From: a bacterium
GTDB taxonomy: Bacteria > Chloroflexota > Dormibacteria > UBA8260 > Bog-877
NCBI GenBank assembly: GCA_021817185.1
Contig: JAKAVU010000029.1
Span: 1 to 15,049 of the forward strand
DNA length: 15,049 nt
Reading direction: 5' to 3'
A program made the translations under genes and the position numbers. The notes under the pieces are model-generated. The model was not told the DNA's origin. It made no database searches and was given only the letters and a program-made list of their open reading frames with translations. How positions within the stretch are numbered: the first letter of the stretch is position 1; every line of letters begins with the position of its first letter. Shown here in pieces: positions 1-6,988 of this stretch.

Positions 1-291
1 GTGGAGCGGGGCTTCTCAACTTTCAAGAACCCGGACGTGATCGGGATGACCAAGGGCCAGTTCCACTACCGGCACATCCCCAACGTGTCCCTGCTGGTGA
101 CCTTCATGTGGGGAGCCCATAACCTCCACATCTGGCTGAAGCGGGAGCGGGACGCGGCCAAGGCGGCCGCGGCGGCGCTGAAGAAGCACCGGCTTCGGCC
201 CCGGCGGAGCTCCCAGGTGGCTCTGGTGCAGGACCCGGGCTCCACCCCCCTCGACGAGCCGGAGCAGGCCGAGGACTCCCGGGCGCCGTAA
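1..291 (+). pseudogene. C-terminal end of a DDE transposase, 5' part outside the window
   Basis: The frame is open from the first base and ends at a stop at 289-291. The GTG at base 1 is probably an internal valine codon, so the true start lies upstream. The first 45 residues (ERGFSTFKNP..., NVSLLVTFMWGAHNLHIWLK) resemble the end of IS4/IS5-superfamily DDE transposases, where a conserved Glu is followed by F-x-x-(L/F)K and later an A-x-N-L segment in a hydrophobic helix. The last 50 residues are an Ala/Arg/Pro-rich tail with no recognisable domain. Two hairpins follow at 438-525. The exact IS family is not identified, and whether the upstream part is intact cannot be seen. Confidence 0.5.
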
Positions 292-437
292 GGGCGGCCC
301 CGAAACCTTCCACCGACCAAGATCCAGCCTTCCTGGACCAAGCGCGCCCTGAGACCGGCCTGACAGCCGCCCCAAGGCGCGTTCTTTGTTTCTTCAGGCG
401 CTGATTTTCACCTCCAGGGCTCAAGAAGACAGCAAAA

Positions 438-461
438 CGCCCGGAGATTGCTCTCCGGGCG
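438..461. terminator. Perfect 10-bp hairpin, possible terminator
   Basis: CGCCCGGAGA pairs perfectly with TCTCCGGGCG around a TTGC loop. It is preceded by AAAA and followed by a weakly T-rich stretch. It lies about 150 bases after the transposase stop at 291, so it could end that transcript. The poor T tract keeps confidence moderate. Confidence 0.5.
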
Positions 462-502
462 TCTGCTTGGCGAAAGTCGCGAGCGTTTTCGCGATTATTC
501 GC

Positions 503-525
503 AAGACCCTCTCATCGAGGGTCTT
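503..525. terminator. Second hairpin, possible terminator or IS-end structure
   Basis: AAGACCCTC pairs perfectly with GAGGGTCTT around the 5-base loop TCATC. It follows the first hairpin by about 40 bases and is followed by ATGACTTTCTGG. It may be a second terminator or part of an IS terminus. Confidence 0.4.
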
Positions 526-618
526 ATGACTTTCTGGAGGCCGGTGGAGATGGGCGATTCCTGAGAGGCTGGGACCGGTCTTTACACGGCAGTTCCCCCA
601 TTATTACACTTTTTGATC

Positions 619-870
619 TCAGGCGGTCTGAACGGTGAAGTCGAGCTTCTCGACCCTCCGTCGCGAGTTGAAGGCGTCCCACTCGCTGACCCAGTCCCCC
701 AGAGACCGGATAGAGGAGATGGCGGCCCCCGTATCGACCGGCGGAGGAGATCCTCCGGCTTGGTCCGGCTTATCCGCCGGATCACCACCCGCGCCGAGGC
801 TCGGGTGCGCTACCCGGTACAGGGTCTTCTTTCCACTCGCGGGTTCCTCCGTCCCACTGCCGCAGCCCTA
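619..870 (-). other. Possible coding remnant without a start codon
   Basis: On the minus strand a frame is open between the stops TAG (868-870) and TGA (619-621), about 82 codons. Its second half reads like a natural soluble protein (ISSIRSLGDWVSEWDAFNSR, then RRVEKLDFTVQTA) with mostly G or C at third positions. It has no ATG or GTG near the upstream stop. It would be the 3' end of a gene broken by whatever created the junction near 870-935. No family is recognised. The rest of 526-916 shows no other convincing gene. Confidence 0.25.
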
Positions 871-916
871 GCGATTCCTTCCGGCAGTGACCGCAATTGG
901 GGTTGCGTGAGCGGCA

Positions 917-1219
917 ATGGCAGACACCGCACACGATAACGGGCCGGAGTTCATAGCTGAGGCGATCCAGGACTGGTGTCGGCAGACTGGTGCCCAAACC
1001 ACTTTCATCGACCCCGGCTCGCCCTGGCAGAACCCTTACGTCGAAAGCTTCAACAGCCGGGCCCGCGATGAGCTCTTCGCCCGCGAGGTCTTCGACAGCG
1101 TCCTGGAGGCAAAGGTTCTCTATGCCGACTGGTGCCATGCGTACAATGTCCACCGTCCGCACAGTGCTCTCAGCTACCAACCACCAGCGGTCTTCGCCAA
1201 GGCCATCAGTCAGTCGTAA
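917..1219 (+). pseudogene. IS3-family transposase OrfB, 3' fragment
   Basis: The product is the C-terminal third of an IS3-type rve/integrase-core transposase. DNGPEF carries the second catalytic Asp, and NPYVESFNSRARDE carries the catalytic Glu. These are followed by the family's closing pattern (YADWCHAYNVHRPHSALSYQ). The first catalytic Asp and all upstream sequence are missing, so the enzyme cannot work. Homology seems to begin at the GAT codon at 935; the ATG at 917 is probably a chance start created at the junction. The stop is at 1217-1219 and the IS right end follows at 1257. A nearly identical inverted copy lies at 14880-15049. Confidence 0.85.
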
Positions 1220-1257
1220 CTCTTACTCAGCCTGGACCGACTTCCGGGGTCCCCACA
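935..1257 (+). mobile_element. Truncated IS3-family element, right end preserved
   Basis: The element keeps the transposase 3' part and its right terminus. The boundary at 1257 is set by comparison with the inverted copy at 14880-15049: the two sequences match through GGGGTCCCCACA and diverge on the next base. As the inward-reading terminus this is TGTGGGGACCCCGG..., starting with the TG that is usual for IS3-family ends. The left part is lost; the 5' junction is near 935. Confidence 0.8.
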
Positions 1258-1445
1258 GGGGGTGGTTGGGCTAAGCTTTGGGAGGAGTTCCCAGCGAGAA
1301 CGGGCGGGGTCGCCGAGGTCGAGATGCGCCCTTGCGCACGAGTAGCAGCGAGGCCCCCTAGTGCAGCGGCGGCACTTGCGGCAGAACAGCCCTGCGTCAG
1401 TTTGAGGCGGCAGCGGGATCGCAACCTTTGCCGTAGGCTCGCAAC

Positions 1446-1502
1446 CAGCCGGAGCGACGGCGCTTCGGAGCCAATCGGCCGGGAACTACTGTGCTCCGGC
1501 TG
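1446..1502. terminator. Long-loop inverted repeat over the stop codon of the minus-strand operon
   Basis: CAGCCGGAGC (1446-1455) is perfectly complementary to GCTCCGGCTG (1493-1502), with 37 bases between that can form smaller stems. The stop codon of the third operon gene (1486-1488 on the minus strand) lies inside the loop. No T tract is visible. It could be a transcript-stabilising or terminator-like structure. Bases 1258-1445 show no gene. Confidence 0.35.
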
Positions 1503-2193
1503 AGTTCACCTGGTCCGACGACGCCCCAGCGAGCGTCGCTCTCATGCTCCGCCGAATACTGGAGCGTCTCGCCGGCTCTCTCGCTTGTTGGCGGTATTGC
1601 TCGAATGCATGTTCGAAGGTGCGATCAACTTCGACCTCAATCCTACGACACTCAGCGATCGACCTGTTTGCGAAAGCTCGCTCACGCCACTCCTCCAACA
1701 GCTCTAGCTCCATAAGCACAGGAGCATTGACTTCGTGCAGCTTCTCCACCTCCACCGTGTACCTCGTCATGTAGTGGATCTGGCGCTGCTGCAGGACCGC
1801 GATTCCATAGTCGTCCAGGCACGCGACCCTGTGCTTGGTCCACAGATCGTGAGTCGCCACGCTTACCATTTCATCAAACTTTGCCACACAATCACCAGCC
1901 GGTAGCCCAGCGAGGGGCATAACCCTCTTGTTCTGGCGGTACAACGTATCCACCGCCTCGCCGGTGGCTCGTACGGCGGCGACGAGCAGGTAGGGCCGTA
2001 GTTGCTCGCCCCTGCGCATTGTACAAGGATGAGTCATGACGACGACGTATGGAGTAGGGTCGAAAGGAAGCACCTCAACATTGGCCAGCACGTCGCCTTG
2101 ACACAGTGGCCGGGACAGCGGCACCGAATCGCCTGAACCGTCAACATACCGGTAAATCAGATTGGGGTGGTCCGGAACAGCAAGATCGGCCAT
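1486..2193 (-). CDS. Third protein of TIGR04255 cassette 1, unknown function
   Basis: A 235-residue soluble protein that I cannot assign to a named family. Residues 33-43 (GDVLANVEVLP) and 50-57 (VVVMTHPC) form a hydrophobic strand ending in a conserved-looking Cys, followed by RRGEQLRPYLLVAAVR. Many small uncharacterised proteins have a similar hydrophobic-strand-then-Cys layout, and the third protein of the second cassette (VVVSDSC) shares it. Later segments (LQQRQIHYMTRYTVEVEKL, then ELELLEEWRERAF) are helical and charged. The Arg/Ser/Ala-rich tail is probably disordered. The ATG start lies 19 bases after the stop of the HTH gene with no clear Shine-Dalgarno, which suggests translational coupling. 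There is no signal peptide or membrane segment. Reality as a gene is well supported; function is unknown. Confidence 0.8.
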   Translation of the reverse strand: MADLAVPDHPNLIYRYVDGSGDSVPLSRPLCQGDVLANVEVLPFDPTPYVVVMTHPCTMRRGEQLRPYLLVAAVRATGEAVDTLYRQNKRVMPLAGLPAGDCVAKFDEMVSVATHDLWTKHRVACLDDYGIAVLQQRQIHYMTRYTVEVEKLHEVNAPVLMELELLEEWRERAFANRSIAECRRIEVEVDRTFEHAFEQYRQQAREPARRSSIRRSMRATLAGASSDQVNSAGAQ

Positions 2194-2212
2194 ACTGCGC
2201 TACGCGTCGAGT

Positions 2213-2887
2213 TCAGCGGGCTCGGATCGACAGCTGGCCATCTGTGTCCAAGAACACTTCGTGCCCAGATCGGAGGTTGTCTCGCCACTGGGGGTCCAAA
2301 CTTGATATTGCGGTCTCTGGTCCAATATCGCCTCGGGCCAAGGCGATTAGCTCTTGATGCCGGTCCCGGATGAAGAGATCCAGCCTGCGCGGAATGTAGT
2401 TGGCGACAAGAGGCAGCTCAAGCCATGACGCGGGGTCACTGACTTCAGCGTGATCCAGCAGATTCACGCAGGCAGCCAGTTCTGCAAGGCGCCGCCGACT
2501 CTCTGGCGATGGTTTGCCACCGTGACGCCACTTCCGTATGGCTTGCTGAGTTACTCCGGTGGAGCGGGCAACATCACTCCAAGACATCCCATATCCGCTC
2601 ACCAAGCTGGTCAGCACTTGATTCAGCGAGAGCTTGAGCTGCTTCTCGGTGAGTTCGGTGAGTTCCTTGCGAAAGGCTTCGATCGAGCGCCCATGAAGGC
2701 CATCTACACGTTGGCTCAAGTGCTCGACCTGGCGCTTCATGGTGCCGGTCTGGTCAGCTATGTCGGCCAGCTGCTCCAGGTTGCTGGAGCGAGTTCCTGC
2801 GTCCAGTTGCCCTCTTTCCGCCAGATTTGATTCCTGGGGTGCGTTCTCGTCAAGAGTCGGAGTGTTCGCTGTAGTTTGCTCGATCAT
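2213..2887 (-). CDS. HTH (XRE/Cro-like) DNA-binding protein of cassette 1
   Basis: A 224-residue protein with a polar N-terminal tail (1-35), a helical, possibly coiled-coil segment (36-90), and a helix-turn-helix at about 101-139 (MSWSDVARSTGVTQQAIRKW, then HGGKPSPESRRRLAELA). The A-R-x-x-G-V-T-x-x-A-I-x-x-W core and the following G-x-x-P-S-x-x-x-x-x-R-L turn are typical of XRE-like domains. The C-terminal 80 residues (SWLELPLVANYIPRRLDLFI...) are of unknown type. Its ATG overlaps the stop of the upstream gene as ATGA (2884-2887). It is the natural candidate to bind the three direct repeats at the operon promoter. It corresponds in position and HTH layout to the second gene of the other cassette. 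Confidence 0.85.
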   Translation of the reverse strand: MIEQTTANTPTLDENAPQESNLAERGQLDAGTRSSNLEQLADIADQTGTMKRQVEHLSQRVDGLHGRSIEAFRKELTELTEKQLKLSLNQVLTSLVSGYGMSWSDVARSTGVTQQAIRKWRHGGKPSPESRRRLAELAACVNLLDHAEVSDPASWLELPLVANYIPRRLDLFIRDRHQELIALARGDIGPETAISSLDPQWRDNLRSGHEVFLDTDGQLSIRAR

Positions 2888-3690
2888 TCGTCCCCTCCCA
2901 AACGGGGATGTCCCCCCCGGTAGGCTGGCTGGACAATGCCCTCGAAGATGCTCTTGATAGGTGCATGCAGGAGATCCGCTGACCGCAGTACGTCGTCCCT
3001 GTCGAAAGGTGGCACAGGCTCGGGCGCGGCAGTCGCGCTGTCAATGTCCACTAGGAAGTAGGGTCCTCGCGAAAGCGGTGTCGGTACTTTTAGCGGACTA
3101 TCCCCGACCGCGTAACCCAACATGAGGCCTTGGCGGACGGTTATTGTGGTGGTTTCAGCGACGCGAATGGTCGTCTGTGACAGGCCTTGTGTCATGTGGT
3201 GACCAGTTAGCCGACTTGCCAGTACGTGGGGGGCAACTGCCTCAGGCGACACGACCGGCTGCCAGGCCTCCAGCCCAGCGGGGTCACCGGGCAGCCGGAT
3301 CTCGTTGATGTATCGAAGACCGATTCGCTCTGCCCCTTGAAGTTGGCCGAGGGCAGAGATCGCATCTAGGACTCGCTTGAACAGGTCGGTGAAGGCAGGC
3401 CATCCCTGATAGGACGTGGTTTCTACAACCGCCGCAGTCGGAGCCACAGTAGCTGACGTGAAGAGGTCCCGTGACATGAAGCGGTAAGCCGATTGAGGTG
3501 CCGAGATCGGCCCTTGCCCAACGGAGATACTCAGATGGGGCATAGGTCCGCCTCTGACGATAGGGAGATCTCCCCGCAGGCTCTCTGACAACTGCAATAG
3601 TGAGTCGGAGTTGGTGAGCACTGGGGACAATGGGTACCGGAGTTCGATGACCGCGAGTCGGGGCAGCGGTGCCGCGTCCAGATTCTCCAT
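2884..3690 (-). CDS. TIGR04255 family protein, first gene of cassette 1
   Basis: A 268-residue protein recognised as a member of the sporadically distributed TIGR04255 family, whose function is unknown. Diagnostic segments in order are: VIELRYPL near residues 14-21; the RFMSRD strand at 70-75; TTSYQGWPAF at 91-100; the family hallmark ERIGLRYINEI at 121-131; and a C-terminal helix with DLLHAPIKSIFEG. The length is normal for the family. There is no membrane segment. The ATG at 3690 is preceded by AGGAGG at a good distance, and a promoter lies at 3709-3738. It heads an operon with an HTH gene (ATGA overlap) and a third gene. A second member of the family heads the cassette at 8612. Confidence 0.85.
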   Translation of the reverse strand: MENLDAAPLPRLAVIELRYPLSPVLTNSDSLLQLSESLRGDLPIVRGGPMPHLSISVGQGPISAPQSAYRFMSRDLFTSATVAPTAAVVETTSYQGWPAFTDLFKRVLDAISALGQLQGAERIGLRYINEIRLPGDPAGLEAWQPVVSPEAVAPHVLASRLTGHHMTQGLSQTTIRVAETTTITVRQGLMLGYAVGDSPLKVPTPLSRGPYFLVDIDSATAAPEPVPPFDRDDVLRSADLLHAPIKSIFEGIVQPAYRGGHPRLGGDE

Positions 3691-3708
3691 TCACATCCTC
3701 CTGTGGGC

Positions 3709-3738
3709 ACTGTACCACACATGCAACCGGAATGGCAA
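3709..3738 (-). promoter_or_regulatory. Promoter of cassette 1
   Basis: Read on the minus strand, TTGCCA (3733-3738) and TACAGT (3709-3714) are separated by 18 bases. The predicted start lies about 12 bases upstream of the AGGAGG ribosome binding site that serves the ATG at 3690. The -35 region is embedded in direct repeats. Confidence 0.6.
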
Positions 3739-3752
3739 CCGTATTGGTAACC
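3723..3752. repeat. Three direct repeats at 12-bp spacing, candidate operator
   Basis: GCAACC (3723-3728), GCAACC (3735-3740) and GTAACC (3747-3752) recur exactly every 12 bases across the -35 box of the cassette 1 promoter. On the coding strand each reads GGTTRC. Regular spacing over a promoter suggests cooperative binding of a regulator, most simply the HTH protein of the same operon. Confidence 0.55.
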
Positions 3753-3874
3753 CGGCCACGGTCCTCGGCAAAGTGGGGAATCGGGAGTGAGGTAGGTGGC
3801 TGGCTGGCCTTTTGGGCGCGGCTCGGCGTACCGTGGGGGATGGTCGCGGCGCTGAGTAGCCGGAGGGGACTCTG

Positions 3875-5290
3875 GTGGTGCGGCCGCCTGAGCGGGAGGA
3901 GGTTGGGCGGTCCAACTTGGAGTTGGACCGGCACCGCTGGCTGGGGCACTGGCCGTTTGGAGAGACGATGCGGTACGTCGCGATCGAGGGCGACCGCTGG
4001 GTGGCCCTGGTTGGGTTCGGGTCAGCTGTCTACCAGTGCCCGGCGAGGGACCAGCATCTGCGGTGGAGCGCGGGCATGCGCCGCCGGCGGCTCCCGCCGG
4101 TGGTGAACAACCAGCGTGTCTGCGTGCTGCCGGGCGGGAGGTGGCCGAACCTGGCCTCCCAGGTGCTGGAGCAGGCGCTGCGGCGGGTCAGTGCCGACTA
4201 CGAGGTGGCCTACGGGCACCCGGTGGTGGCCATGGAGACGTTCACCGATCCGTAGCGGCACCGTGGGACCTGCTACGCGACAGCGAACTTCAAGCGGCTA
4301 GCAGGGTGTTGAAATTCGATCCCAGTTAGGGGAAACCCAGGGGTATGGGCGGTCGGCGGGCCGGTCCCGCCATCACGGGAAGGCGAAGGTGTGCTGGCTG
4401 CGGGAGCTGCTGCGCAACGCCAGAGGGCTCTTGAGCTCGGCGTTCGAGCACCCGCGTGTCCCGAGCTCCAGAGCGAAGAGGAAGGCAGCGATACTGGACT
4501 TGAACCGGGTCCGGCTGGTCGGCGTGGGGAGCTTGCTGGCCAAGCTAGAGGAGTTGCCGGACCACCGCAAGGCGAGGGGAGCCGGCACCGGCTGGCGGCG
4601 ATCCTCTTGGTGGCGAGCGCGGCAGTGCTCTTGGGTGCTGGCTGCTTTGTGACGATCGGGGAGTGGGCGCAGGAAGCGCCCCAGGAGGTGCTGGAGCGGC
4701 TGGGGGCGCGGCGCCACCCTAGGACCGGCAGGTATGTGGCGCCCCATGAGGCGACGGTGCGGCGGGCGTTGCAGGCGGTGAACGTGGAGGTGCTGGACCG
4801 GGCGATCTGGACCTGGCTGGAAGAGGAGGTGCGCCAGGGGCGGATCGAGGAGAGCCAGCTGGCGGTGGCGGTGGACGGCAAGAGTGTGCGGGGCGCCCGC
4901 CAGGAGGATGGCCGGGCAGTCCATCTGTTCGCGGCGATGGTGCATCGGGAGGGGGTGGTGGTGGCCCAGCGGGAGGTTGACCACAAGTCCATCGAGATCA
5001 ACGCCTTCCGGCCACTGCTGGAACCACTGGACCGGGAAGGGGTGGTGGTGACCGGGGACGCGATGCATGCCCAGGTGGACCACGCCGACTTCCTGGTGGC
5101 GGCCAAAGGCGCTGACTACGTGTTCACGGCCAAGGAAAACCCGCCGGGCTTGTAGGGAGACCCCGGAGGCACTGGACCAGGGATCCTTTTCCCCCTGAGC
5201 TGGTGGAAGTGAGCGAGGGCCACGGCCGCCTCGAGCGCCGGCGGCTGCAGACCAGCAGCGCCCTTAACCTGAAGGTCGAGGGGAGGGCGA
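3875..5290 (+). pseudogene. Broken DUF4338 (DruA-like) plus ISAs1-type transposase fusion
   Basis: One ancestral gene can be followed through several frames. The DUF4338 part starts at GTG 3875 behind GGAGGGG and runs HRWLGHWPFGETMRYVA, PARDQHLRWS, VVNNQRVCVLPGGRWPNLAS, YGHPVVAMETFTDP. An in-frame TAG (4253-4255) interrupts it before HRGTCYATANFKRL. A 28-base insertion (4301-4328) then shifts frame, and DUF4338 resumes with GETQGYGRSAG and KAKVCWLRELLRNARG. It passes directly into the ISAs1 N-terminus LLAKLEELPDHRKARG. A one-base loss near 4578 moves to the frame of the DDE domain: AVDGKSVRGA (first Asp), VVTGDAMHAQ (second Asp), KGADYVFTAKEN. Further frameshifts near 5155 and in the T run at 5186-5189 precede EGHGRLERRRLQTS with the catalytic Glu. 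The tail is lost after about 5270. It is certainly inactive. Confidence 0.85.
4301..4328. other. 28-base insertion inside the DUF4338 coding sequence
   Basis: The protein reads ANFKRL up to 4300 and continues GETQGYGR from 4329, a normal uninterrupted DUF4338 sequence. The 28 intervening bases break the frame and are bordered by TAG on both sides. They begin near CAGGG, the terminal motif described for ISAs1-family ends, so this may be a scar of another insertion. The origin is inference. Confidence 0.5.
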
Positions 5291-5344
5291 ATTCAGCGGA
5301 AGCGGAGGGTCCGCTCACGCCTGGTGCCCGCCCTCCGCCGCCGT

Positions 5345-5389
5345 CCTCAAGGCATATTCATTGATTGACGTCAGAGGACTGCCTTGAGG
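5345..5389. repeat. 9-bp inverted repeat enclosing a TGACGTCA palindrome
   Basis: CCTCAAGGC (5345-5353) and GCCTTGAGG (5381-5389) are perfect inverted repeats. TGACGTCA (5366-5373) lies between them. They sit between the end of the broken transposase and the RHH promoter. They could be a terminator, an operator or an old IS end. Confidence 0.4.
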
Positions 5390-5440
5390 CCGAGTCGGCG
5401 CTCGGGACCGCCGGTCTCCCCGTCGCTTGCACGAACTACA

Positions 5441-5522
5441 ACCTAGGTAGAGATAGCTCTTGACAACCACCTAATCTCCACCTAATATACACCCCAGAAG
5501 CATGAAGGGCACCCAACCTAGG
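5441..5522. repeat. Repeated ACCTA boxes around the RHH promoter, candidate operators
   Basis: ACCTAGGT (5441-5448, palindromic) lies just upstream of the -35 box. CCACCTAAT occurs twice, 11 bases apart, inside the spacer and into the -10 box. AACCTAGG (5515-5522) sits at the ribosome binding site. Short half-sites repeated about one helical turn apart over the promoter are typical of ribbon-helix-helix autoregulation. The binding protein is inferred. Confidence 0.5.
5460..5488 (+). promoter_or_regulatory. Near-consensus promoter of the RHH operon
   Basis: TTGACA (5460-5465) and TAATAT (5483-5488) are separated by exactly 17 bases, one of the strongest sigma-70-type promoters in the window. 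Transcription would start near 5495, giving a leader of about 40 bases that contains the AGGAGGAG ribosome binding site at 5519-5526. Confidence 0.8.
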
Positions 5523-5536
5523 AGGAGACACAAGCG

Positions 5537-5743
5537 ATGGCTGTAAAGATGTCAGTGAACCTGTCGGATGACGCCGCAAGGACGCTCAAGAACCTGGCCG
5601 ACGAGAACGGAGTCACGATCACAGAGGAGCTTCGCCGCTCAATCTCCACTGAACTGTGGCGCAAGGAGGTGGAGAGGGCCGCCGGCAAGGTCCTCGTGGA
5701 GTACCCCGATGGCCGGATCCGAGAGGTCATCTTCCAGCGGTAG
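5537..5743 (+). CDS. Ribbon-helix-helix (CopG/Arc-type) transcriptional regulator
   Basis: A 68-residue protein. Residues 3-10 (VKMSVNLS) form the beta ribbon that would contact DNA. Two helices follow: DDAARTLKNLADENG, then a turn and TITEELRRSISTELWRK. This is the standard ribbon-helix-helix layout and length. The C-terminal part (VLVEYPDGRIREVIFQR) may be a short beta hairpin for partner binding. The ATG is 10 bases after a strong AGGAGGAG. It is driven by a near-consensus promoter overlapped by ACCTA repeats, so autorepression is likely. The next gene starts 9 bases after its stop, suggesting a two-gene operon. An antitoxin role is possible, but the partner does not look like a classical toxin. 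Confidence 0.85.
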   Translation: MAVKMSVNLSDDAARTLKNLADENGVTITEELRRSISTELWRKEVERAAGKVLVEYPDGRIREVIFQR

Positions 5744-5751
5744 CAGATCCC

Positions 5752-6159
5752 GTGTCTGAGGAACCGGCTGCCGGTATGCCCATGCCAGAACCCTCTCCCC
5801 CCCTCGGAGCAGAGGAGTTCGAGCGCATCCAAGACGACGCCACTCCGGTCATCAAGACGCTCTCGGCGCGTGCCCGGACGAAGGCATGGAACCCAGAAGA
5901 GTACTCGATGCAGACTCAGGCCAGGCTCGCGTTCCGGTTGATTTGGGTACTTGTGGGTGTATTAGTAGGTGGTGCCGCCATGTTCACGACCACTCGCTGG
6001 ACCGGTCTCATGACCAAGGATGTGACAGCGTTCTTCGGCATAGCATTCGGTGCCGTCGTCACTCTGACTACCGCCGCCACAAGCTTCTGGTTTGGGAGTC
6101 TGCGGAGTGGGCGGCCGAGTAGTCCTAGCCCAGGTGCCGACCACCCCCCCTTGGCCTAA
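5752..6159 (+). CDS. Small membrane protein with two transmembrane helices
   Basis: A 135-residue protein of no recognised family. I chose the GTG at 5752, eight bases after the RHH stop (5741-5743), because upstream codons in this frame only mirror the RHH gene; ATG codons at 5776 and 5782 are alternatives. The N-terminal 55 residues are acidic and proline-rich, probably cytosolic (EEFERIQDDATPVIKTLSAR). Two hydrophobic segments follow at about 61-79 (FRLIWVLVGVLVGGAAMF) and 92-115 (TAFFGIAFGAVVTLTTAATS), separated by a short loop, then a Pro/Ser tail. Co-transcription with the RHH regulator suggests that its level is tightly controlled. The role is unknown. Confidence 0.65.
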   Translation: MSEEPAAGMPMPEPSPPLGAEEFERIQDDATPVIKTLSARARTKAWNPEEYSMQTQARLAFRLIWVLVGVLVGGAAMFTTTRWTGLMTKDVTAFFGIAFGAVVTLTTAATSFWFGSLRSGRPSSPSPGADHPPLA

Positions 6160-6214
6160 GCCAGCACTCTCCTGGCCCCCAACCGCTTTGCCTCGGTACG
6201 CCATCAAGGGGCGG

Positions 6215-6352
6215 GTCAGTAGCGCGGCACATTTGCTGAGAGGCACGGGTCTCACGTGGAGGGCGTCACCGTTGACAGCGGCCCGTGTTCACGCCGCCTG
6301 AGCAACGTTCGGGGTGCTCGGTGTCACAGTAGCCACAATATGTCAGTAGCGC
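6215..6352. repeat. Repeated GTCAGTAGCGC motif, probable IS terminal sites
   Basis: GTCAGTAGCGC occurs at 6215-6225 and again at 6342-6352, and a related CACAGTAGCC lies at about 6326-6335. On the minus strand they lie beyond the truncated end of the transposase remnant at 6390-6955. That is where the IS terminus would be. Several short copies at one end recall IS families with multiple transposase-binding sites per end. Bases 6160-6390 contain no convincing gene. Confidence 0.4.
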
Positions 6353-6389
6353 TCTAAGACCAGGGGATTTTGTGGCCGGTCGGCGGCGA

Positions 6390-6955
6390 TGGTACCCGGG
6401 GACGTTCTCGGCCTTCCAGTGGCCCACCAGAGCGGGGATCGGCTGGCGTAGCAGGGTACCCGGCTTGATGTGGGACATCCTCCGGAGCGCCAGTCCCTTG
6501 CGTTTGGGTGCCAAGGACCGCTACACGCTGCTCACATTGGCCTGAGGAGGAGCCTCCGAGTGGCGTCGTCGAGGCGGAGGTGCTGGTGCAGCTCCAGGAG
6601 TGGGACCAGCTCGGGGAGGAAGGACTGGTGCCGCTGAGACCAGGCGTAGCCGGACGCCTCCCACGCCACCAGCAAGGCTTGCTGGAACTCCAGGCCGTAG
6701 CGGCGGGGTCGCGTCAGCCGGCGCCGGACCTCAACCCGTCGCCAACAGCCGCCCCGTGAGCATCGCCACGGCGTAGTTGCGGTGGTACCCCGTGGCCAGG
6801 CAGAAGGCGTCCAGGATCGCCCCTCGCTCTCTCCGGCTCCCCTTCCAGTACCCGGGCGCCAGCTCGTCCCGATCCGTGACCCGCATCTCGTCCCCGGCCG
6901 CGCTCCGGGCTGACCGGCCACCGTAAGAAACGCCGCTGATGGAAGGGCGGGGCAC
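6390..6955 (-). pseudogene. Frameshifted integrase-type (rve) transposase remnant
   Basis: Three minus-strand frames together form the N-terminal half of one DDE integrase-type transposase. From 6955 the first frame gives GSRRERGAILDAFCLATGYH and RNYAVAMLTGRLLATG, a helix-turn-helix region. Near 6735 it shifts to TRPRRYGLEFQQALLVAWEA, then SFLPELVPLLELHQHLRLDD and TRRLLLRP. After a stop near 6532 a third frame (6514 onward) gives APKRKGLALRRMSHIKPGTL and LRQPIPALVGHWKAENVPGY. In intact relatives this precedes the first catalytic Asp, which is absent: sequence homology stops near 6390. All catalytic residues are gone, so it is inactive. I am confident about the type, but do not name an IS family. 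Confidence 0.7.
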
Positions 6956-6988
6956 ATGCTCAGATCCTGGCCGAGGGAATGCAGCCCC

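Noticed and set aside
3284..3949. Minus-strand open frame of 221 residues
   Set aside because: It overlaps the TIGR04255 gene and its promoter in another frame; the composition is Pro/Arg/Ser-rich and no motif is seen.
3875..4255. A functional Druantia defence gene (DruA)
   Set aside because: The DUF4338 sequence continues past the TAG at 4253 and through a 28-base insertion into an ISAs1 transposase. It is a broken transposase fusion, and no other Druantia genes are present.
4273..5106. Long minus-strand open frame of 277 residues
   Set aside because: It is antisense to the ISAs1 transposase and has Ser/Arg/Pro-rich low-complexity composition typical of shadow frames in high-GC DNA.
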